The notes under the pieces were generated by a model. That model had not been told where the DNA came from. It saw only the letters and a list, made by a program, of their open reading frames with translations, and did no database searches. From contig CAZRKC010000005.1 in NCBI GenBank assembly GCA_964600665.1, positions 1-64,000 on the forward strand: a DNA stretch of 64,000 nucleotides. Reading direction: 5' to 3'. Positions 1 through 6,852 of the stretch are shown piece by piece (positions within the stretch are counted from its first letter, which is position 1; the number at the start of each line of letters is the position of its first letter). The translations under genes and the position numbers were made by a program. Source of the stretch: CAZRKC01 sp964600665. GTDB lineage: Bacteria; Bacillota; SLNR01.

Positions 1-59
1 CCCAGCCATAGCTCTTTAATGAATTGTTGTGTCCACCTTTGGTGACTCAGTTCATTCAT
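1..59 (-). CDS. Unknown protein, N-terminal fragment running off the left edge
   Basis: An ATG at base 59 opens a leftward frame that stays open to the window edge (19 complete codons, beginning MNELSHQRW). An AAGGAG site precedes the ATG with a 7-base spacer, which is what makes this a likely real start. The visible residues are hydrophilic, with several Gln and Trp, and match no family I recognise. The rest of the gene lies outside the window. Confidence 0.5.
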   Translation of the reverse strand, partial: MNELSHQRWTQQFIKELWL

Positions 60-733
60 CGGCCTTCTCCTTTCATAGTTGAAATGCATATTTCAGGAAG
101 CGATAATATTATCTTAATAGGCTAGCCAACATTTGGCAAACATTTTTTGAAATATCAAGGAAGCCTTCATCGTTATCATAAAGTCTATGACACTGAGAAT
201 ATTCTGCTCGAGCAAATACAATTGGAATTTAAAATTATTCGATATTAGTTGGGCCGGGAGAATTGCATATAGGACTCTTGCATAAGGTTTATTGACTTCA
301 CACTGCATCGAAGCGATCTTTTGTTTCTTGTTGCGGTAAAACCTCGTTTAGTTTACTCGAGGGAAACCGAACTCAATCAATCGAGTCCGATACGGTTTCA
401 ATAACATCATTGTTGATATGAATACTAATGTGCGAAGAAGAATACCCATCATCTCGATGGAAGCAATTCCTGCAAAGCATTATAGTTATCTCAGTCTCCT
501 CGCATTAACCGCGTCGGGGTTCATCGTGTGCCATCTTTTTTAGACATATTCTGGACTTTCCAATTGACAAAACAAAGGAACCGATACCCCCATTTTGGGA
601 ATGATCCCGGTGAGTGCCATCTGTAAGAATATTCCGTAAAACGTAACTATGTCGATGCCAAGAAAAAATCCCTTTGGAATGACATCCTGTGTTGCCCGCG
701 TTTCTGATTTATATGAGCATCGGAAATTGGCAC
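60..733. other. Non-coding stretch left of the tRNA cluster
   Basis: About 670 bases between the unknown leftward gene and the tRNA promoter. Only short frames without ribosome-binding sites are present. I see no RNA gene, repeat or clear terminator. Confidence 0.5.
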
Positions 734-762
734 TTGACCGGATGATGGATATATACTATAAT
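734..762 (+). promoter_or_regulatory. Sigma-A type promoter of the tRNA cluster
   Basis: TTGACC at 734-739 and a perfect TATAAT at 757-762 are separated by exactly 17 bases. Transcription would start near 769, about 23 bases before the first tRNA. No other promoter is evident between the three tRNAs, so they are probably one transcript. Confidence 0.8.
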
Positions 763-791
763 AAGCCTTGCTTGTATAAACACAATACCGT

Positions 792-868
<77 letters not shown>

Positions 869-877
869 AGACTTTTT

Positions 878-954
878 GGCGGCGTAGCTCAGGTGGCTAG
901 AGCATTCGGTTCATACCCGAAGTGTCACTGGTTCAAATCCAGTCGCCGCTACCA
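878..954 (+). tRNA. tRNA-Met (elongator, CAT anticodon)
   Basis: A 77-base cloverleaf with encoded CCA, starting 10 bases after the initiator tRNA. The acceptor GGCGGCG pairs with CGCCGCT, with a G:T at the first pair. The anticodon CAT sits in the loop TTCATAC. The overall sequence resembles the elongator tRNA-Met of Bacillus subtilis. A CAT tRNA could in principle be lysidine-modified tRNA-Ile, but the acceptor stem favours Met. Confidence 0.9.
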
Positions 955-960
955 TATTTT

Positions 961-1036
961 GGGCCATTAGCTCAGTTGGTAGAGCACCTGACTCTTAATC
1001 AGGGTGTCCCGGGTTCGAGTCCCTGATGGCCCACCA
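961..1036 (+). tRNA. tRNA-Lys (CTT anticodon), intact copy
   Basis: A 76-base cloverleaf with encoded CCA. The acceptor GGGCCAT pairs with ATGGCCC, and the anticodon loop CTCTTAA gives anticodon CTT for the Lys codon AAG. It is the last tRNA of the cluster. Its 3' half (991-1036 plus one following base) is repeated exactly at 5806-5852, so this gene appears to have served as an integration target and is still complete. Confidence 0.95.
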
Positions 1037-1037
1037 A
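991..1037 (+). repeat. Direct repeat, left copy (att-like, in tRNA-Lys)
   Basis: 47 bases running from the anticodon loop to one base past the CCA end, identical to 5806-5852. The base before the repeat (G versus A) and the base after it (T versus C) differ between copies. That fixes the limits and matches the usual attL/attR geometry of elements that integrate in the 3' end of a tRNA. Confidence 0.85.
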
Positions 1038-1048
1038 TAAAAACTAGT

Positions 1049-1077
1049 AACGGCGCGGGTTTGCGCCGTTTTTGTTT
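1049..1077 (+). terminator. Intrinsic terminator of the tRNA operon
   Basis: Stem AACGGCGC (1049-1056) pairs with GCGCCGTT (1063-1070) around a 6-base loop and runs into TTTTTGTTTT. It lies 12 bases after the tRNA-Lys CCA. A diverged relative of this hairpin follows the second tRNA-Lys 3' copy at about 5860-5890. Confidence 0.85.
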
Positions 1078-1393
1078 TACACATCTATTTCAGAAAAATC
1101 ATTTTCTGACATTTTCTTGCGAAGCTACTTATAGTAGGCAAAGGTTTTTACACCCCTTTGCCTGCAGAAATAAAAATTATCTAACATTGCTCTAAGTGCT
1201 TCTGTCGCTTATTATGATTGCAGTAAATTCAGGAAATTATACAATTTGTTTGACATCTTTTGTCAGCGGTCATACAACAATCTGTAAAGGAGAATCTGGC
1301 GTACACATGCCAAGCGAAACGAAGTGCTCGGAAAATTCGACGATAAACCTTTTAAGCAGGAAGCATAATTGACTCATAAACAGGATTTAATAA
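1078..1393. other. Non-coding stretch after the tRNA terminator
   Basis: About 316 bases with no frame supported by a ribosome-binding site. If the repeats are attachment sites, this is the left end of the integrated segment. Confidence 0.5.
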
Positions 1394-1424
1394 GAAACTG
1401 GCCGGATTTACGGCCAGTTTCTTG
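1394..1424 (-). terminator. Hairpin downstream of the aminotransferase
   Basis: A perfect 11-bp stem, GAAACTGGCCG (1394-1404) with CGGCCAGTTTC (1411-1421), around a 6-base loop. It lies about 75 bases past the leftward aminotransferase stop. The T tract on that strand is weak (TTATT), so termination is likely but not certain. Confidence 0.55.
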
Positions 1425-1499
1425 TGTAAACTTCCATCAGGCTGTTGATCAACCTTTATTCTTCGATCGATGAAGTCTTTAAGATGAAATTATTTTGTA

Positions 1500-2825
1500 C
1501 TAAATCATTTTGTCAACAGAATTCAACACCCGATCAAGAATGGCCATCGCTTCCTTCAGCTCTTCTTCTTTAATGATCAGCGGAGGGGCCACAATCAGCA
1601 TGTTTTCATGGCTGTAAGTGGAGAACCCTTCTTTTGTAAGCATGCCCAGAATCTTCGGCATAATCTTTTCCGGATCTTTGCCGTAAGGAACGAGGGGTTC
1701 TTTTGTTTCTTTATCTTTGACCAGTTCTACTGCCGAGAAAAGACCAATGTAACGTACGTCTCCCACTGAAGCGTGTTTGGTCTTAAGATCTTCCAGAAGA
1801 CCTCCCAGCACTTTGCCCATTTCCCGGGATCGTTCGATCAGGTTTTCTTCTTTGTACACATCGAGCGTTGCGACCGCCGTGGCACAACCCATTGGATGCC
1901 CATTATAAGTCAGGCCGCAATACATGACATGATCATCAAAGTAAGCCGCAATTTCTTTGGAGACCATGGTGCCGCCCAGTGGCAAATACCCACAGGTGGA
2001 GCCTTTAGCGAATGTGATGATATCCGGTTTCACACCCCAGTGATTGACGGCAAACCATTCACCGGTCCGGCCAAAGCCGGCCATGACTTCGTCGCATACC
2101 ATGATAATGCCAAATTCGTCGCAGAGGTCCCGAACGCCTTTCAGGTAACCTTCCGGCGGAATAATGACTCCGTTACTTCCGGTAACTGTTTCCAGGAAGA
2201 TCGCCGCGATCAGGTGGGGTCCTTCGTACAGAATTTGCTCTCTCAGCTGTCCTATATAGTATTGAGTAGCTTCAGCATCGTTTTTAAACGCAATGGGAGC
2301 ACGGTAAACGTACGGATCAAAGAACTTCACAAAACCTGGGATCCCCGGTTCACTGGCAAAGCGGCGCGGTTCGCCTGTCAGGTTTGCTGACCCGTATGTG
2401 GCGCCATGATAGGAACGGTATCTGGAAAACACTTTATTGCGCCCTGTATACATCCGGGCCATTTTAATGGCATTTTCATTGGCTTCTGTACCGGCATTGG
2501 TAAAAAAGACTTTCCCCATATTGTCAGGTGCTATTTCGATCAGCTTTCTGGCGGCTTCGGATTTTGCTTCAAAGGCAAATCCGGGACCCATAAAGGCCAT
2601 TTGATCCGCCTGATCTTTGATGGCCTGGATGACTTTTTTATGACCATGCCCAATGTTCATGTTTACCAGTTGACTGGACATGTCAAAATATCGATTCCCT
2701 TCATCGTCCCAAAAATAAATGCCTTCTGCTTTTGTGACAACCATTGGATTTAGTCTTCCTTGGGCGCACCAGGAATGAAGATTGTACTTCAGTGAATTTT
2801 CTTTGATTTGTTTAGAACCCTTCAT
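1500..2825 (-). CDS. Class III (omega) aminotransferase, PLP-dependent
   Basis: 441 aa, the normal length for class III aminotransferases, which move an amino group from an omega-amine, beta-amino acid or similar donor to a 2-oxo acid in the cytosol. Visible features are the DEGNRYFD entry segment near residue 41, the TNAGTEANE cofactor-phosphate segment near 109, Asp245 in CDEVMAGFGRTG and the Schiff-base Lys274 in FAKGSTCG. It resembles proteins annotated as taurine- or beta-alanine-pyruvate transaminases; the substrate cannot be read from sequence. The start is the ATG at 2825: an AAAGGAGG site ends directly against the earlier in-frame ATG at 2834 but sits 9 bases before 2825. The next gene upstream on the same strand is an amidohydrolase, so both may serve one amine or amide catabolic route. 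Confidence 0.9.
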   Translation of the reverse strand: MKGSKQIKENSLKYNLHSWCAQGRLNPMVVTKAEGIYFWDDEGNRYFDMSSQLVNMNIGHGHKKVIQAIKDQADQMAFMGPGFAFEAKSEAARKLIEIAPDNMGKVFFTNAGTEANENAIKMARMYTGRNKVFSRYRSYHGATYGSANLTGEPRRFASEPGIPGFVKFFDPYVYRAPIAFKNDAEATQYYIGQLREQILYEGPHLIAAIFLETVTGSNGVIIPPEGYLKGVRDLCDEFGIIMVCDEVMAGFGRTGEWFAVNHWGVKPDIITFAKGSTCGYLPLGGTMVSKEIAAYFDDHVMYCGLTYNGHPMGCATAVATLDVYKEENLIERSREMGKVLGGLLEDLKTKHASVGDVRYIGLFSAVELVKDKETKEPLVPYGKDPEKIMPKILGMLTKEGFSTYSHENMLIVAPPLIIKEEELKEAMAILDRVLNSVDKMI

Positions 2826-3046
2826 AAATGTCATCCTCCTTTACTTATTCAAAACATCGACAAACAGCTCTCATCTTTTACAGCTTCTTGATTCTATTGT
2901 ACCATAAAACACCTTATCTCCATTTCCGGTTGCTCCAAATTGAGCAGAATTCGTTATTTCATCTTTCATTCTTTCCTTGCTGCATTCAAACATGCTGCAC
3001 CCTATCTTTTATGGTGTGAACCACAAATTATGCAAACCATCTGTGA

Positions 3047-4690
3047 TCAACTGTTTCCAGCCAGTTTCTCAGCGTGTTGTTCTCTAACAAAAACAGTTTT
3101 TCCGTCAATATAGGTCCTGTCCACTTTCACTTCCTTGATTCTTTCCGCTTCCGTTTCCAGAATATTTTCTGAGAGAACTGCTAAATCAGCTAATTTCCCT
3201 GCTTCTATGCTGCCTTTTATCTTCTCCTCAAAACTCAAATAAGCACCGTTGTATGTGTACATTTTTATGGCTTCCAACAGGCTGATCTTTTGATTTTCTC
3301 CGACTGTTTCGCCGGTCTTGCCGTCTTTTCTTGTCACAGCACCATAAATGCCAAACATAGGATTATGCTTAATCACCGGTGCATCCGAACCAATAGCGGC
3401 CGTTATACCCTTTTCCAGATAAGTCTTTAAGGGATACATATACTTAACCCGGTCGCCGTAATACTTAAGATAGTCGGTTCCATTCAGTTCGATAAACCCC
3501 GGGTTGGGTGTCACCACAATACCCAGCGCCCTGATTCTTTCAATTAGCTCCGGGTTAGGAAGCCCGCAATGTTCAATCCGATGTCTGTGGTCATCCCTCG
3601 GGTTCTTTTTGAGCGCCTTTTCAATGGCGTTCACCATGATTTCTATCGCCAGATCTCCCTGAGCATGCGCAGTCACCTGAAATCCCGCACCGTGGATCCG
3701 GTCAACAAACTCATCCACTTCTTCCTGCTGCCATACCAGGATTCCTTTCAGTTCAGGATCATGACTGTATGGTTCTTTTGTGGCAGCCGATGGTCCACTG
3801 CTACTGCCGTCCAGCATGATCTTTGCCGGGCCTATGGAAAATTTCTCATTTCCAAATCCGGAAGTGATTCCAGCGGCAACAAAGTGTTCAATTAGAGTTT
3901 TTCCCTGTTCTTTCCCTGCCAGATCAAAAATCATCGGATAAATCCGCACGTTGATCAAGCCATCTCTTGAAGCTTTTTCCATCGCTTTCATAATGTTTCC
4001 TTCAGATCCGGCATCATGAACTGATGTAATTCCATGACTTACCATAAGCTCATCAGAAGCTTTCAACGCCAGCAATACTTCCTCTTCTGAGAAATGCACT
4101 TTTCGACCCATGTACATATGGGCATCTTCTTTTAAGAGTCCTGTCAACTCACTGTTTTCAACAATCACTTCTCCCGGCGCGAAATCTTTAGGCCTTATTT
4201 TCCCTTCTTCAAGGGCAAGACTGTTGTAAACGCCCATATGAGCACAGGCTCTTGTGCATCTCACCGGGTTATCAGGAGCAACCTGGTCAAAATCCTCTTT
4301 TGTCGGATGCCTTTGGTCTGTCAGTTTATTATGATCATAGCCGGATAAGGATATCCACTCGCCAGATTTTTTGATTTTTACCGCTTCTCTGATCAGGGAT
4401 TTAATTTCCTCGATCGAAGACACTTTATCAGATGTCACATCAATGATCGGACCCTGTTTCATCCCATAAAGAGCAAAATGGAGATGGCTGTCAATAAACC
4501 CGGGAATCATGCTTCTCCCCTTTAAGTCCACCATTTCAGTGTCTCGATCTTGAAAAGCTTTGACACCTTCCCTGTTTCCTGCATAAACAATTCGGTTTTC
4601 TTTCACCGCAACCGCTTCAAGAATATCGTTATGCATGTTCGAGGTAATGATAGGGCCATTGAAAAATATGATATCCGCCTTTATTTCCAT
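3047..4690 (-). CDS. YtcJ-like metal-dependent amidohydrolase (Amidohydro_3)
   Basis: 547 aa. N-terminal beta-sandwich segment, then DSHLHF with the paired metal-binding His, HAQGD, HRIEHCG and GSDAP toward the C-terminus, all typical of the urease-superfamily amidohydrolases called YtcJ or Amidohydro_3. The family hydrolyses C-N bonds of amides and N-acyl or cyclic compounds; the substrate is unknown. No signal peptide is seen, so it is cytosolic. I use the ATG at 4690, which has a GGGGGGA site 7 bases upstream and begins at the usual family N-terminus (MEIKADIIF). A frame is open 50 codons further up, but that stretch has no ribosome-binding site and no family similarity. It lies about 220 bases upstream of the aminotransferase on the same strand. 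Confidence 0.88.
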   Translation of the reverse strand: MEIKADIIFFNGPIITSNMHNDILEAVAVKENRIVYAGNREGVKAFQDRDTEMVDLKGRSMIPGFIDSHLHFALYGMKQGPIIDVTSDKVSSIEEIKSLIREAVKIKKSGEWISLSGYDHNKLTDQRHPTKEDFDQVAPDNPVRCTRACAHMGVYNSLALEEGKIRPKDFAPGEVIVENSELTGLLKEDAHMYMGRKVHFSEEEVLLALKASDELMVSHGITSVHDAGSEGNIMKAMEKASRDGLINVRIYPMIFDLAGKEQGKTLIEHFVAAGITSGFGNEKFSIGPAKIMLDGSSSGPSAATKEPYSHDPELKGILVWQQEEVDEFVDRIHGAGFQVTAHAQGDLAIEIMVNAIEKALKKNPRDDHRHRIEHCGLPNPELIERIRALGIVVTPNPGFIELNGTDYLKYYGDRVKYMYPLKTYLEKGITAAIGSDAPVIKHNPMFGIYGAVTRKDGKTGETVGENQKISLLEAIKMYTYNGAYLSFEEKIKGSIEAGKLADLAVLSENILETEAERIKEVKVDRTYIDGKTVFVREQHAEKLAGNS

Positions 4691-5149
4691 GTTTAATCCC
4701 CCCAGTGTTTCTCCCGCCATTTCAGCCTTTATTGAATATGGATACAGAAAACCGTCGTAACCGCAGTGCATAGTCTTAATATGATTCATTTTAATCTTGT
4801 TTACTGAGGCGCTTTCAAAGTTGAGTTCATTTCCAATCATCTCAAAAATTCCATTGTTTTTGTGTTCTCTAGCATTAGGAAAAATCCTGCGTTTGAGGTG
4901 AGATTCATAGCTTTAATTCGATTTTATTAATCATAAGCCATCTCCCTTACAACGTTTCTGTTTGTTGCTCGGGATTTCCGTTTTGCGGTTACTGGTAAAG
5001 CTCCATCTGCAAAGATATCATTGAATAAGATTAACACTGTTAGCAGAAAGTTTGTCTATACATAGAGTAGGTCAGGATACGAAGATGCCTGGGGTGCTGT
5101 GGATACAGTATTTTACGTTTGGGGTCGTGTGTGGTATGGCTACACTTAG
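4691..5149. other. Intergenic region with the left end of an IS remnant
   Basis: Upstream DNA of the leftward amidohydrolase followed by sequence near 5137-5149 (CTACACTTAGATGGACAG) of the kind found at the left terminus of IS150-like members of the IS3 family. I see no other gene. Confidence 0.4.
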
Positions 5150-5540
5150 ATGGACAGAAAAATTAGATTCGTGCTATCATTAACAGAGCTGAGAGGAATG
5201 ATAAGCACGAACGACAAAACAGAAAGAAGAACCCATAGTGAAGAGTTTAAGCAGCAGATTGCTCAACTGTGCAACTTTGATAAGTCTAAAGCTGAAATCT
5301 GCCGGGAATATGGTTTGGCTCATAGCCTCCTGGACCGATGGATCAAGCGGATTAATGCCACAGGATCGACCCGGGAAAGGGATAATAAAACACCGGAAGA
5401 AATCGAACTGCTCAAATTGTGAAAAGAGAACAAACAACTGAAGATGGATGTTTCATACGGATCGGGGCGGTGAATACAACAACATGATCCTTGATGAGGG
5501 TCTGGATACATTCCATTTTCACAGAAAAGGGCTATACTAG
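5150..5540 (+). pseudogene. IS3-family (IS150-like) transposase, broken
   Basis: The first part matches IS3-family OrfA: RRTHSEEFKQQI, KSKAEICREYGLAHS, LLDRWIKRI and TPEEIELLKL, a helix-turn-helix followed by the start of a leucine zipper. A stop at 5420-5422 (TGA where the family has an Arg codon, CGA) interrupts the zipper, and the frame resumes with KENKQLKMDV. At 5451, in another frame, it joins directly to FHTDRGGEY, which belongs near the end of OrfB around its second catalytic Asp, and ends at a TAG at 5538. Most of OrfB has therefore been deleted. The element cannot be active. Confidence 0.85.
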
Positions 5541-5805
5541 ATAAAATAAAACACAACTGAACGCAACTATTAAGCCCAGCAAAGCCTTACAGAATAAAGG
5601 TTAGAGAAACTCACGACAACTGAATTAAACTAGATGTTATGACCCTATTTCTGACTTGTAATCAGATTTTGTCGCCCATTCGTCGCCCGTTTTTGTGAAA
5701 ATATATGTATTTTCATGATATTGAATCAAGGAACTAATGCGTGAACAATAAGTATATCAATACTCTGTGCTTATCCTTGTGGTCACATGTATGAAGCGTT
5801 ACTCA

Positions 5806-5852
5806 ACTCTTAATCAGGGTGTCCCGGGTTCGAGTCCCTGATGGCCCACCAA
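5806..5852 (+). repeat. Direct repeat, right copy (tRNA-Lys 3' half)
   Basis: Exact 47-bp copy of 991-1037 covering the anticodon loop to CCA of tRNA-Lys. The 5' half of a tRNA is absent (the preceding bases are TGAAGCGTTACTCA), so this is not a functional tRNA. A GC-rich hairpin followed by TTTTT lies at about 5858-5887, a diverged version of the terminator behind the intact tRNA. Confidence 0.85.
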
Positions 5853-5932
5853 CAGAAAACGGTAACAGCGCGCGTACGCGCCGTTTTTATGTTTCTCCGA
5901 ATTATCAAATGGGTAAGATTATCGGCCAATCG

Positions 5933-6600
5933 TCACCCAAATTTTTGAGAGGCTCTTTTGAGTACCAAAATTGCATCAAAACGGCCCGCAACTTACCTCT
6001 GCCTACCTGGAATAGCATGGGTATAATTTTCTGCAGTTGTAGTTGATTTTTCATGCTTTAATCACTCCTGAACGACAGTAATTTCCTCACCGAGCATAAG
6101 CTTTAGTGAGTGAAGCATTGGTATGCCGCAGGTCATGAAAACGCAGATCCGAATGGTTATCTTTTAGAGCTAAAAATGAAATCGGCTTGAGAGATTTGAA
6201 GGATTTACTGGTGATCCGTCAACCAAATAGAAGATATATCCATAGTCTTGCAACGCGCCCTTCAATTTTTAGGTGATTCTCTGTTTGCTCGATTTTCATT
6301 CTTTTGAACATATTTATAACAGAATCGAGGAGAGCACCCCGTCTATGTCCGTCCGGTCTTCGGGTATTTGGTGATAAATCCTTTACCGACGATTCTCTGC
6401 AGTTGTCTTCTTACATTCAGTGTTCGTCCCGGAAAACCCACATCCACCCATTGCCGCTCTTTCCTAACATTGAACTTGGTACAATTATCGGGGGCACTCC
6501 ACTTTCGACGTAATTTCTGCTCCCATGAGCCGGACGCACACCCATATGAGCATGAAATCATTAGATTATCTTCAGTCATGAATTGCAATAGCACTTTTTT
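5933..6600 (-). pseudogene. Phage-type tyrosine integrase, decayed C-terminal catalytic domain
   Basis: Read leftward, successive frames give recognisable integrase pieces in the right order. Near 6400-6500: RKERQWVDV (Arg box I region), RTLNVRRQLQ and GKGFITKYPKT. Near 6330: LLDSVINMFKRMK. Near 6180-6240: YGYIFYLVDGSPVNPSNLSSRFH. At 6120-6145: RFHDLRHTNAS (the HxxR box). Near 6010-6060: KHEKSTTTAENYTHAIPGRQ (the catalytic Tyr region). At 5933-5990: AGRFDAILVLKRASQKFG. These are linked only through several frameshifts and stops (for example at about 6165 and 6090), so the gene is dead. Its C-terminus points at the tRNA-Lys repeat 80 bases away, the usual place for an integrase of an element at that site. 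The N-terminal arm-binding domain is not visible. Confidence 0.85.
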
Positions 6601-6852
6601 GAAATCTACGTTAGAATAAGGGTAGACAACCGGCTACACTCCTTTTCGGTTTGCTCAATACTTACCATACGCGGATCCGCCGATGATTTCCCCTTTCACT
6701 TCTTTGAACTTAAATGTATTGCCTAGAATTCATGTTGGGATTATTAATCCTTACTTCGAAAGTGTTTATGATTCTATCACATGGATTTGATTCAATAACT
6801 ACGCAATCTATTATCAGAGAAGAATCTTCGTTGCTGATAAAGGAGGTGCAGT

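Larger units (their letters stand above)
1037..5852. mobile_element. Candidate integrated segment between tRNA-Lys repeats
   Basis: About 4.8 kb enclosed by exact 47-bp copies of the tRNA-Lys 3' half. The cargo is a class III aminotransferase and an amidohydrolase, both leftward, plus a decayed IS3-type element. No intact recombinase lies inside. A decayed tyrosine integrase sits just outside the right repeat (5933-6600), so the segment may be what is left of two tandem insertions at the same tRNA. Just left of the right repeat, 5675-5692 carries GTCGCCCATTCGTCGCCCG, which resembles the sequence around the C-terminus of the integrase remnant. Element limits are inferred from the repeats alone. 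Confidence 0.6.

Noticed and set aside
1773..2390. A 205-codon plus-strand frame opposite the aminotransferase
   Set aside because: Antisense shadow of a well-conserved gene, with no ribosome-binding site and no family.
5905..6054. A 49-codon leftward frame with AGGAGT 9 bases before its ATG (MKNQLQLQKIIPM)
   Set aside because: The same bases in another frame encode the integrase active-site region (KHEKSTTTAENYTHAIPG), which explains the sequence; the small frame is chance.
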